Shown here piece by piece: positions 35,981 to 47,830 of a DNA stretch of 64,000 bases. Under the pieces are notes generated by a model. It was not told where the DNA came from. It searched no databases and saw only the letters and a program-made list of their open reading frames with translations. The stretch is from Prosopocoilus inquinatus. Lineage: Eukaryota; Arthropoda; Insecta; Coleoptera; Lucanidae. The stretch lies in assembly GCA_036172665.1 (NCBI GenBank), contig CM069872.1, positions 47,850,101 through 47,914,100 of the forward strand, written 5' to 3'. Both the position numbers and the translations under genes were made by a program. The first letter of the stretch is position 1; each line of letters starts with the position of its first letter.

Positions 35981-38900
35981 TAAGAATATTCAACATTAGT
36001 ACGTTACGAACTGTGATGGGTCATTTGTTCTATGACCAGGGCCTGGTTTCAATTTTTTTTTTTTTTTTTTGAAGAAAGGAAGGGTCACTTATTCCTTATC
36101 CTCAAGGTTTGGAAAAAGGAAAACTTGAAACCGCTTCAGATGACGATGTTGCAAACTAAATCACTAGTCGACCACTATATTTCCTCTTTTGGTTGTTCAT
36201 AAACGCAACTTGTTTTTCGATCTTGACGCCGCAAATAATTACCTAATGATAAATGACTGAAGAAAATTGTTATAAATGTGTGTCTAGAAATCCAAGCCAT
36301 TTATAAAATCCACTCTAAATTTAAATAAATAATGATTTTGAAATGAATCATATTCCATGTTGTTGCTGTTACTTCTGGATTCGGTGGATACGTTCCGACC
36401 AAAGCTATATCAAAACAAATGACCCCAATTTTGAAATTAGTTTATCCAGTGCTAAGTGAATCCAGAAACGTACGCCGTACAATAACAGTCGTAATCCCGG
36501 CATGACATTATACTGATGAATGGTTCCTTGGTAAGCGAGCAGCAGCCTTTGCAGATAATCGTGAATTTCATCTTCGTTCTGCGCCGCTCTGCACATATTT
36601 CATCAAAGCAAAACATTTGATAGCAGAATTAATCTCTGGATTACACGTGACCACACTTAGATTGTTCTCCGCGGATATTGTTCGGTGAACTGTGAAGCCG
36701 GAATTCCATTTAGATATTAGTTCCAACAGTGTCAGCCAAGAAACTGTTAGGTGACCTGTGGTTTTATGACACTTAATGTATATTAAACGTCAACAATTTA
36801 GAAATAATTACAGAGAGTTATTTCAATAAAATTCTTCACGAATCATAGATACCCCAAACATATTGTTAGTAGAATAATATATAATATATTCTTGTTACCA
36901 CATATAGGGTGTTCCCTTCAAACATGAAACTTTGGTTTGATAGTGATTTCACGGAGCAGCCCGTAAAGTTTAAAGTGATTTTCAATTGTGGTGGCCATAC
37001 GCAGTTGTTTATTGTCTTTGGTATCTTCTTAAACAATTTCATAAACGAGCAAAATCAAGAGTTTGCGCAAGCCTGTGTATGTACAACATCTCTTTTCGAG
37101 TAATTCTGAATTACTGAAGAAGGAAGAAACTTATTCGAATAGTCAGATATGGTATTTTCTAAATGAAAGTAAGTAAAATGATGAAATAACTAAACGTATT
37201 AAAATATACAAAGCGCAGCGTTCTCATCTCTCTTCGAACTTCTGAAACGTGCAATTTCTTTTTCATGTAAACGAAATTTGAATTCCCATTAATATTATAA
37301 GCACGGCGCGTTCCAAAGAGCTTACTCCATTGAAAATGAATCAAAGAAAGGTACATCTTTTGAAACTATAATAAGATTTTATTGATCTCGAGTACGAGTT
37401 TATTTGCTTCGATAGAAAATTTGTTCTTTTGAATCGAAAAAAATATAAATTACTAAGGCGCCGCGGTGAATCCGAGAGGCGTTTATATTTGAATAAATAT
37501 CATAAATTCTGTTTCTTATATTTGAGGACTGACAGCACCAGTGCAAGTGCAAATCGACTGAATAAAATAGTGATTTACATTTCGCCTATGCTGTCGGCTA
37601 TTTTCTGACCGAGTCGAGCTTTCAGTATGACACGTTATCACTAAGTGCAGTCATATTTAATGTAACGTATAAATGTGATGTCGCGCGCGCTCTCGATGAA
37701 TTACAGGTCAAACAGAAGTTCAAACGACACATTTGCATTTCAAATTACTAATCTGGACTTTCTATGTAGACTACTTAATTATTTTCATAGTGAAATTTTT
37801 TTCTGTGATTCCTCTGCAATAATTATTACAGTTCATCAAACACATTTTCACTGTAGATTTTATAATTCCGGTTCAATAAGTTTGTTTGCCATCCCTGCGG
37901 CTAATCTCGTCGAGAATTTGCGTTTGCTTTTCGGAAGAGAGCGCCGGTTATGTAAGTATACACAACCCTCGTGCCCTTTTTCTTGAGGCTTTTCCCAGCT
38001 CATAAGATGCAATATCAAACTTCAGCGAATCAATCAATATCTCATCAATTTCAAATGGTACAATCGGTTGCGCACACAGATAATAATCATTCGCCTGTTC
38101 CGGCGTACAACGTGGCAATGTTTAGTTTTCGAATACGTTAACGTTTAACGCGAAACTTTTCGCTGATGATGAAGATTTAATATTTTGAGCAAAGACTGCC
38201 TTGCCTGCCTCACGTTAGCTGCTCGTGAAACTTATTATCGAATATAAAATTCATCGTAAAGATCGACTCACAAAATACACTAAAGAGAACGTTAAAACCA
38301 TATATTTAAGTACATAATTTAAAAAAAAAAACAAGTGTAGTAAAAATTTGTAATTTATTGCGTTGTAAATAAAAAATAATTGACATAAAAACGATGAAAC
38401 TCACGCGACAGGTTCTGAAACGGATTATGTGCAGCCCTACCAAAATCCCTATATTTTTAATGCGCTTTGCACGTTCAATTAAATTTTAATTGATCTCAAA
38501 ACTGTGTGGTCCCACATTTCAAACTTTTGACAGGAACGCGTACATACAGCTAAATCAAATGTGATATTTTAAAACGTGCACGTCAATACGATACCGAGGG
38601 AAATACACAAACTCGGAAACAGGATTAATGAGGTCGCACTCATTTTAATTTCATAAATAAATCAACGAGAATCTTTATTAATAAAACATTAAATCACATT
38701 AAAATCTTTTTGAAATCTTTAAATGTACTCAAATTGCTTAAACTCTTGTAAGTATTTATACCATCCGATTCTAATAGTCATCACTGTTTGCAATTTAGGG
38801 TTGAATACTTATTCTGAATCACCCCGTTTACCTTATACATACGAAGTATAACCATTAAACAAACATGTAAACCATTGATTAAGAATCTTAATTAATAATT

Positions 38901-40127
38901 CGGGTACGGTAGGTATGATAAAAAAAAATAGGATTCATCTATGTATAATTTCATCCTACCCTACCTACGTGTTAAATAAACGTTATTAAAATTTAATTTA
39001 AATCGTTCTGAAAGTTTCCAGCAGCTTACAGAATGAGTCCTCCAATATTTACACGAGAAGGGTTTAGGGCTACTTCGTACTTATTTTCTATTGTGTGCCT
39101 GCCATGAAGAGGGTATTTCATCGACAAAGTTCATCGATTAAATTCGATGCCGGTGTTTATCGTAAATTCGTACAAGGTTAACGTAAGCTCGAAATAAATT
39201 CACAATGTACGCTAACTTAATTTTCAAGTCGGATCAGAACCAGGTACGTGAAATATCTTTTAGATCTACTGTTTCAAAAATACGGTACTTTTCAATGCTT
39301 GACTGTGTGATTACTTTTATATATATATATAGATAGGTTTAAATTTATATTGAACAATAGACGATGAAAGATTTTTCTGCTGTTATTTATTTTTCTTCAT
39401 TTAAATTTTCCGATCTTCCACACAAACAAGGGAAATTTTGTGTAAATACGACATAAAAAGTAGCAAGGGGGATTTATTTAACGCGTCTCTTCCAATCCCA
39501 CGAAAGCTTTCACGTCCAGCTTTATATAAGTCGCGTTTTAGAAATCCTAAACCGGCAATGATAAATAATATAAGATCGGGCGGCGGCGAATACTGCGTGC
39601 CCGAAAATATCATTTGCGAGATTTTCATTTAATACAGTTTACGGCCGAACATAAAAGTACAACGAATCCGATGTGTTTATAAATAAAGCAGAGGGTCACG
39701 TGGCTCATCTTTTATTTACGGGGCACTTTACCGGAGTTTGAAGTTCCGCCACCTAGCATCCCTCATAATTCATCGCATTGTTTCCTGTGTGCGCGTCGTG
39801 TACCAAATTACCATTGTGCGCGTAATCTGAAGTTAATTGATTTGTGCCACGGGTCATTGTGTACTTGTTGCCAAGCAAAACTTAATTTAGTATGCACTCT
39901 GTGAATGCTTTACACTTTGGCTTTACGCTACCCGGATAAAGCCCTCGATTTAATTTGATCACTCTGGTAATAACATTAGTTTATAAACTGTTTGTTTCAA
40001 AAAGCGAAACAACAGAAAGAAGGAAAATGAAACCGAAGATTTTGTAGAAGTAAGCAATTAAGCAATACAACATTTATTTCATACAAACGTCGAATATCAA
40101 ACAGAAATGTACGTTACTCGAACTCCA

Positions 40128-41042
40128 GTTAAACGTTGAGGCGGCATTGATGGTCGCTGTCAGCAAAGCGACGCCCTCTCCCGCGAATGAATCGAATCTC
40201 GATCATTGATCATGTATCCTTATCGCACCGGAATGACCTCCGAGCTAGGCGTCGTACTGGCGACCTCTAAGAAAATGGGGCTCTCGCCGTATACGAACAT
40301 GGAAGCGAAAATAAAAAGTGGTAATAGAAACAGAGCTAAATAGCGGAACTAGAAGCGGATTCCGGCGTGAAACAAAGAAACCAATTACAAACGTGACCCA
40401 CACTAACTTCACAACCTAATTACCTCAAATTTTTAATGTAGATACGGTTTATCCACTCGGAAGAATTTGCTCAGAAGCAAATCAGATTACACTTAGGGCT
40501 TAAAGAATTCCAGATACACTGTACTTTAGAACTTAAAAATTAAACGATGACGTGGGGTTGACGGTCGTTGTCAGTTGTCATCAAGGTGACGTCCTCTCTC
40601 TCTTGAATAAATCGAAACTCGATGGATGATTAGGTACTCTTATCGTACCGGAATGACTTCCGAGTCAAGCGTCGTATTGGCGACCTCTAAGAAAATCAGA
40701 GTCTTCACCGTATACGAATGTAGAAGCGTTAATAGAAACGGAGGACCTCCGAGCCAGGCGTCGTATTGGCGACCTCTAAGAAAATGGAGTCTTCACCATA
40801 TACGAACGTAGAAGCGAAAGTAGAAAGCGGTGATAGAAACGGAGCTAAAAAGCGGAACTAGAAGCGAATCCCTGGGTGAAATAAAGAAACCGATTGTAAA
40901 CGTGACCAACGCTAATTTCGCGACCTAATTACCTCAGATTTTTAATGTAGATGCGGTTTATCCGTTCGGAAGAATTTGCGCAAAAACAAATCATGCGATA
41001 CCTAGGGTTTAAAGGATTCCAGGTATACTGTATTTTAGAAGT
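40128..41042. repeat. Tandem duplication with nested 89-bp repeat
   Basis: 40128-40540 and 40541-41042 are diverged direct copies: both contain ACCGGAATGAC, GGCGACCTCTAAGAAAAT, GTATACGAA, AGCGGAACTAGAAGCG, ATGTAGAT(A/G)CGGTTTATCC and TTCCAG(A/G)TA. The second copy is longer because an 89-bp piece is itself doubled (GTCGTATTGG at 40671 and 40760). An 'ORF' at 40626-40811 is explained by this repeat. Confidence 0.8.
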
Positions 41043-41147
41043 TTGCATTTCAATTATGTACAAATTCACGATATACACCAAGACATGTGCTCACCTTATC
41101 GTCTCGAAACGATAATGACTGACGAAGCATAAAATCGAATATATAAG

Positions 41148-41345
41148 TGGCAGCTCGTGATGATCTGCTGCGGATGGGCAACACCTACAATAGGCAAAAA
41201 TGGGTCCGTTTTCCACATAAATTTATTTTGCATGGAACCGGAATGTACAGATTTAAATATTGGGACAGCTTCGTTCCGCAGTTCAATTACTGAAATTTTA
41301 GTGGTACAGAGGGGACACTGCCCATCTTGCCCATCCTGACGAGCC
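41148..41345 (+). repeat. Dispersed repeat, copy 2 (mate at 16985-17160)
   Basis: Same motif order as copy 1, with CATGGAACCGGAATGT and TTGCCCATCCTGACGAG. The copies are perhaps 65-70% alike, so the family is old. Open frames on both strands here are not shared with copy 1. Confidence 0.55.
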
Positions 41346-41780
41346 CCCACTGGGAGATACCGCCCTTACCCCCCAGCCAAAAGGGCGGGCCAATACCTCC
41401 ACAGTCTGCAAGAAACGTGAACACCTAAGACCAATGAAAATCTTGGTTTCAAACGACATGACCTCCGGAACGTAATATTACCACCTTACTAGATCAAGCA
41501 CGTACCACATGTGGTTGCCGAAAGTAGTTAGGAATTAACCCAAGTAACAAGCCAGTGAATTCCAGGCTTTTATAAGAACGGTCAAACATGTCGGGAAACT
41601 TAAATCTGAAGTAGGTGCTCTAGTAAACCTTCCAAATGCTGACTGTTTTTGTCAGATTTTCAAGAAACTCGAAATGAAGCAACCAGATTATTGAAATTTA
41701 AACAATTTCAAGGAATCTCGATTTTTTATGTAACTAAATATACAATTTTTGTTGCAAATCGTTTTTGATTACAGTGAAAA

Positions 41781-41829
41781 CCTCTGTACAGGTGTTTCAG
41801 TCCTGTTTGGGGCTTCGTCAGCAAGAACG
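41781..41829 (-). ncRNA. Hammerhead ribozyme-like motif
   Basis: On the minus strand: CTGACGA (41821-41815), stem AGCCC/GGACT with one mismatch, GAAAC (41798-41794), a four-base loop ACCT and the cleavage triplet GTA (41789-41787), closing stem III by C-G and A-U. Past the triplet it reads CAGAG, as the motif at 6694-6745 reads CAGAAG, so the two are related. Stem I here is weak, with several G-U pairs. Confidence 0.45.
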
Positions 41830-42730
41830 TAGATATTTTATTTGTTTATAAATATAGAATATACAAAGCGAAGAGATAACTGTAAAATATATTAAATCTT
41901 AATGCCCTATGAAGTACTTAATGCAAATTGATAGTGATTATTTCGAACTGGATTTCATAACAGCAGCAAGAAGTATCATAAAATTTAAATCAATCATCAA
42001 ATAAACGAACATATAAAATAACGACATCTTACTTTCGCTTTTTGACCTAACATTGCAGTAGGATAGACAAATTGAAGCGGGATTTGCTCCTAATGAGTCC
42101 CCCATGCAAGGCGGCCATGCTTGCTGTCAAAGCACAAAATTTTTCTAACATCAAATAAACGTTCACCAAAAAGTTCCTAACAGGAAAACTGTTAAAACTT
42201 CAAACCGAGTTACACATACATAGAATATACGTGTAAGTATGTGTTATAGTAAAGGCTACTTTCAGAAAATAAGGAACGCTGCACTTTTATTTCTTACGTG
42301 TAATGTACACTTTGGTTCAGTATTATGTTTTGCGCTTTAATACCAACGAAGAGCACTTTGACTTTATTTCCGCTGAAACATCAACGTAGACGTTCCTGAA
42401 AATTAATATAAAAACCAGTGGGAAGCTTTAATAAACTTTAAGATTTACTCTTCAAGATAAACGCTGAAAATTTCTCGTATACATATTTTGCTAGCGCAAG
42501 TATGTGGTTTATTTTATTTTATTGTCCTTTATCCTATATTTTTCATTTATTAAATATTGTCGTCTTGTGTATGACTACAAATTCCAATTTTGGTAACAAA
42601 CACTTTTTAGGACAAATATTTTATAATTGGAGTAATCAATTGTGCGTTTTACGTGTTTAGTATAGTCCAAATTCATTTGTTAAGAAAATTATATTTGTGC
42701 CCACAATATTGAACGCGTGCATATACAGTG

Positions 42731-43040
42731 TCTTTCAAAAAGAGTGCTACAAATGGATTTTTTATTTATTATCGACTTTTATAAAAAAATTATTAAAGCA
42801 AAATACTTCTGCATCCCTTAAAGTCAAATTGGGAAAGGTCAGATGAAATTCATCTTAAACGATATACAGCGTGGACGGCGAGAAATGAAGACCGCTTAAG
42901 AGTAAAGTTTCGGAACGCATTCAAGATAAATTTCATCTGACATTTCCCAGTTTGATTTTAAGATATACGAAGAGAAGCGTTCTAGTTCAATAAATTATTA
43001 ATTTAAAAAAATCCCATTTGTAGCACACTTTTTGAGAGAG
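42731..43040. mobile_element. MITE with long imperfect inverted repeats
   Basis: TCTTTCAAAAAGAGTGCTAC at the left end pairs with GTAGCACACTTTTTGAGAGA at the right. Inner parts also pair (GGTCAGATGAAATTCATCTT with AAGATAAATTTCATCTGACA). Arms about 115 bp, total 310 bp, no open frame. Confidence 0.75.
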
Positions 43041-45004
43041 AATAAAATTATTAAGAGAGTTTACGATAAAAGAATACGGCCATCGATCGGTAATTACTTG
43101 AAAGTGATAAGAACTACGTTCCTAGAGTGTTAAACAAGATAACATATAGCACTTAGACGGGCTATAAAAAGGCGATACCATTGAGGTATACTAACTATCA
43201 GGCGATATGGGGATATAAAATCAGGAAGGGTATTTTTTCCCTGACTGCCGATAGTGTAATTTGATTTTATTGCCTTTTCCACGTATACAGCCCGCTTTAT
43301 ATTAAAGAAGTTATAATTTTATTGTACGCCATGTAATGGGAAAAGTTTGAGGCGATATGCCGTACAGGGTGAGCTTTACGAGTATTAGTCTCAATTATAC
43401 AGCGCACTGGCGGAACATTCTTTCTACGAATTCTCCAAGGAGATAATGAGTTTGTAACTCGGGCTATATTTGATAAATGCACAGTTTCTTCCTGTGATTG
43501 TTTGTAAATATTTAACAAAAGTGATAACTAATAACTAAACAATAAGTAGCACATTGAATAAGATAATTAGGAATAAATAATGGTGTGACTTATCGAAAAT
43601 GAAATAAAAATTTGACACATGAATCTTTACAAGTGAAAAAAAGAGCTTTGTGTTCAAAAGCTCTGGCAAACCGTGGCGTCGTTTCTTTCCGATGCGGCTA
43701 TTACAATTCCGCTCTCGCATGTAATCGACTAAAACGCAGGAAACATTTCCGTAGGCGAAGTTCAAGCGCTTATAATGTTCCACAGCAATTGTGTTTCCAG
43801 TTCTGACACCTGCGTTTTCACTTGCTCCGGAATTTGCTCAATGGATTGCTTCCATTAACCAAAGTAAACAGACCCTGACCTGTGTCGTGATTTTCCCAAC
43901 TATCGGATGTAACGTGTACATATTTCTTTTCTAAATCATAAAATATAGATTCCGGTTATCGTAGGAAAGATTAATGTTCGCTCATATTTCTTTTTTCCTT
44001 GTCACGAGGAACATTAACGAAACAAAACAAATCTAATCTGAAAATCTTCAGAAAAGCAATTATTGAATTATTATCAAATTTACGTTTTCGTAGGGGGGGA
44101 CAAGTTTGAAGTACATAAATATTTATAATTTAAGGTCGTGACCGTCCTACCCACGAAAGTTTCCAATTAATCCTTGTATTTTTTGCTGTACTCTGAAAAC
44201 AAAATTTATGTACTACTATGCTCAATTAAAGCGATTTGAACGGTTCAGGAGAAGAACGATGAGGGTCCAAAAAAAGCTAATTTTCCAGAAATTGTAAAAC
44301 AAACTTTCAAGTCTCAAATGACGCACAAAAGCATTTCCTATCAATTTATGAAAACAGACCCAGTAAAGGCATTCTGTCGAGGGGGAAAAATATTAAACCT
44401 GGATAGAAAAATGTATTTAATAAAACAATTCAAGAACATGGATATTTTGTGGTGTTGGCAAAATGTTACTGCATAATAAAGTTTGTTTGTCAGAATAATG
44501 ACGATTACAATGAATACAATAAAAATAAGTAAGTATTACAAAACAATAAAAATATAGAGAATACAATGAAAATATAGAAGATACAGTAGAAATAAATGAA
44601 TAAGTTAAATGGGAAAAGAATTAATCGACCCTGAATTACAATCAACAGAGTCAAATCAGAGTCTTCAGGGTAATCAAGAGAAACATATTCTTGGTAACAA
44701 ACTTAGGCAGCTTGATCAGTAACAAGGTTGACGTAAAACCTTTTGGCGTCTTTTTTCTCCAGAAATTGTTTGAGGTGGTGCAAAGTGTCATATTTTGGTT
44801 GAGAAATAAGGAGTGGTCCAGTCCTTCACATTTCTTCAGCGGTTGCCACATCACTTTACTCGTTGTAAAGTATGTGGTACGATGGTGGACGTATCGAAGA
44901 GTGTTGGCCTTCACCTTAAGACATCGAGTAGTTCTTATTGGAAAGGGTGGGTTTGTATCAAGGTGTTAGATAAATTAATTAAGCACATTAAATGCTGAAG
45001 GTTT

Positions 45005-45024
45005 CTGCCTGCCTGCCTGCCTGC
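45005..45024. repeat. (CTGC)5 microsatellite
   Basis: Five perfect CTGC units. Confidence 0.95.
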
Positions 45025-45287
45025 TCCTACGTATAACATCCCATCACTCCTCTGAAATTTCGACAAAAGATTTTTGGTTAATTAAAGCCATATAAAGATC
45101 ACACTCTAAATACGAATGCCCTCGAACCGGAAAAAAAACTTCGACTCATTCAAGCTGGCGAGATTCTGTCTCTGTCTGTGTTGTAGGAACCGCATAACTG
45201 CACACATAGTTTTTGTTTTGACCACCGCAGGAATCACAAAAAATAATTAGTGTTTTAAGTAACTGTTGAAGGTAAAATTTTATTAAG

Positions 45288-45749
45288 CTAATGGCCAAGG
45301 AAAGAACACTTCATCTGACCTTTTGCGAGCCACACTTTCATCGTACTAGAAGAAAAAGTTTCGTTCCTAGCAAGGACGTGGATATTGACCGAGTAAAAAG
45401 TTAATTGACGTTTGTAGTACACGTCATTAGTGGTCAAATTAGGTGTTGGGAGATTTTTTCGAAGTGTGGCCTCCATGGTAATATCCTTCTTAAACCTTCT
45501 TTTGATGGAATGAAATTTCTCTTCATTTTGTTCGCTTGCTGAAGAAGTTTCTGTACCATCTGTAGTACCAGTCAAAACCACTTTTGAAGATTTGTGCTTA
45601 TCGCAAGTATCATAACGGCGGCACAGTACTTCACTGCCCCCAAGAAAATTTAAAGTCAACCCATCTGCTGGGAAGGTGATGCTTTTAGGTTTCTGGGATT
45701 CGAGTGATGTTATAGCAAAACTTTTTTTTTTTTTGAAAAAAGGACACAC
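45288..45749 (-). pseudogene. Fragment of a repetitive insect transposase-like protein
   Basis: A 153-residue frame reads CRRYDTCDKHKSS near residue 43, then a charged stretch, then LPTPNLTTNDVYYKRQLTFY and NIHVLA. This matches, from memory, the large family of uncharacterised insect proteins with a C-x-x-CD-x-(Y/F)K motif before a helical linker and a LPTP...FYKRQL...YN...H motif that opens an RNase H-like transposase core. Only the start of that core is present; no catalytic set of acidic residues is seen. It lies beside mariner remains in a transposon nest. The bounding stop and the lack of flanking exons suggest a dead fragment. A frame at 44651-44914 on the same strand might be another piece, but I cannot show it. 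Confidence 0.6.
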
Positions 45750-45832
45750 GATTACTGGAGACTATTATGTGTCTCCTTTAACTAAATTCAGGGAAATATA
45801 GCTAACTGAAACGTAGGGGAATGCTCAGCCAC

Positions 45833-46112
45833 GGTGTCCTACTGCAGCACGACAATGCCTTGTCTCACACTTGCGTTGCAGCAACTTCAAAAGCAGCAAC
45901 ATCTGTCATATTCTCCTGATTTGCCACCTTCTGATTACTATTTATTTAGGAATGTAGAGTCATCTTAAATTTAAAGATGATGAAAGTGTCAAAACTGTAG
46001 TTATCCAGTAGCTGGAGGAGCAATATGCAGACTTTTATAAAGACGGGATTTTACAATTGAAGCATCGATGGCAGAAATGTGTGGTTTTGCAAGGAGACCA
46101 CATAGAAAAGCT
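45833..46112 (+). pseudogene. Old mariner transposase C-terminal fragment
   Basis: Plus-strand translation, with several stops and at least one frame change, gives GVLLQHDNALSHT (second catalytic Asp in HDNA), a YSPD-like block followed by PSDYYLF (third Asp region), and a final FYKDGI, HRWQKCVVLQGDHIEK. That is the order in mariner transposases. It is a different lineage from the mariner at 46564-47830, being on the other strand and more decayed. Confidence 0.75.
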
Positions 46113-46563
46113 TAAAATAATTGTACAAAATGTTTCAAGGTGGAAATCATATTAACTCTTTGAAAAACGGAAAATTTCTCTCGGACCTCTGGTAGAATGT
46201 TTACCTTTTCGGTTTTGAGGCTGACATCTGTATCTACAAGTGATAACTGTATGGTTTGAATTCGGGGAGCTGATTTGCCAGGTGAAGCTAAAAGAGCTTT
46301 ATAGCAAATCGGGACATGCGTGAAATTACCTCTATTGTTCATTCTAATTCGGTATGAAAATGTTGCTATGCTCAGATTTGAAAAAAAAAATGTTTTATAA
46401 TAAGCTTAAGTTCTGAAACGATGCAGGGGATGCTTAGGTGGTCCACTGCAATCGAAACTGACTTACAACTACTTTTAAGACTGTAACGTTTTACACCGTT
46501 ATGCTTGCAAAATTTTGAAAATTGCATTTCTCGAAATACCGACGAAACAAAAAACTCAATATA

Positions 46564-47830
46564 CGAGGGCGGTACATGAATTATTGTCCCTAACATGGAA
46601 GCAATTGAAATGGATACTCAAAAACTTTATTACTTTTCTACATAATCCCCTGAAAGTGTAACACATTTCTCATAACGATGCTGAAGCGCTTGGAAGCTTC
46701 GAAAATAAAATTGTTTTCTTTGCTCTCTTAACCATCCGTTTACTTCAACTTCAATCACTTCTTCATCGTCCGAAAATCAAGTGCCAAGCAATTGTTCTTT
46801 AAGTTTAGGGAATAAGAAAAAAGTCACTGGGTGCCAGATTTGGTGAATACGGCGGGTGTTCGAAAATTTCGAAGCCCGCATTGTAAATGGCAGCTCGTGT
46901 GAGAGGTAGCATTGTCTTGATGAAGGATAACACCTCGACGCAGTTTGCCCGTTCGTTTTTCTTTGATTGCTTCGGGAAGTTGTGGCATCAGATTTTCATA
47001 ATATTGCCCATTAATGGTCTGACCTCTCGGTAAATAATCAACTAACAGAACTCCTTCAAAACCCAAAAAAACTATCGACATGAGTTTTCCAGCAGAAGGG
47101 GTAACACGAATTTTTTTAGGGGGCGAAGAACTCTGATGCAGCCACTTCATGTTTCATGTCTTTTTGATTCAGGGTCATGATGATGAACCCATGAACGGCA
47201 GCAAATCTTTCCGAAAACTCTTCGGGATTCTTATTAATCATCGCCAAATTGGATTGAGATATCAATTGGCGAATGCGCCCTTGTTCGGCAGTTAACATTT
47301 TGGGTACCCAATGTGCTGCGACTTTTATAAGCCCCAATTCGTCGTGTAAAATTTTTTCAACGGACCCAACAGAAAAGCCACATGTCTCGGCTATAAATCT
47401 GAGTGTAATTTGGCGATCCTTGAGAACCATGTCACAGACTAGACTGATGTTCTCTGGCGTGACAACTGTTTTTGGAGGGCCAGCACCAGGAGCATGTTCA
47501 CAAGACTCTCTTCCAAATTTCAAGTAGCGACACCAATTTTTAACTATTTGATATGAAGGACTATCATCACCTAACACTACATACATGCATATCCTCGCAG
47601 ATTTCCTTTGGAGACGTTCCTTTATTTGGAGATATTTTATGACCGCTCTCATTTTCTCAATTCACTGTGCATCATCGCAGAATAAACTTTTTTACTCGAA
47701 TATTTGAAACGATGTGATAGTGAAATTTGGCAGGCAAGACTGACAGATGTTGGCAGTTGTGCTACCAGAGTACTGATTGCTTCAGTCAAGGCCAACTAGT
47801 CTAGGAACAATAATTGGTGAACCGCCCTCG
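46564..47830 (-). mobile_element. Mariner-like element, full length, TA target duplication
   Basis: The tips are CGAGGGCGGTACATGAATTA on the left and, read backwards, CGAGGGCGGTTCACCAATTA on the right; TATTGT follows shortly after on both sides. TA flanks each end (46562-46563 and 47831-47832). The length of 1267 bp is the usual mariner size and the interior carries a single transposase on the minus strand. Confidence 0.93.
46630..47652 (-). pseudogene. Mariner transposase, inactivated
   Basis: About 340 codons from the ATG at 47652 to TAA at 46632-46630, close to the usual length of about 345. The N-terminal helix-turn-helix part is open (KVAAHWVPKMLTAEQ shows the WVPxxLT motif). Near 47190 a deletion of about 7 bases, judged against the usual DETW motif, removes the first catalytic Asp and shifts the frame. 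A second shift near 47130-47150 returns to the frame with KWLHQSSSPPKK. The second Asp survives in ILHQDNATSHT. The third is replaced: the block reads YSPNLAPSDFFL where SPDLAP is expected. A stop or shift follows in the FFL region. It cannot make a working enzyme. Confidence 0.9.

Noticed and set aside
36405..36596. Minus-strand peptide with MPGLRLLLYG, resembling the LLPGFKLILH step of the missing GABA-B-R1 exon
   Set aside because: The similarity stops after a few residues, and the conserved acidic and Cys-containing stretch that should follow is absent.
45500..46600. One intact transposase gene covering all frames of the nest
   Set aside because: The frames are on both strands and belong to unrelated families.
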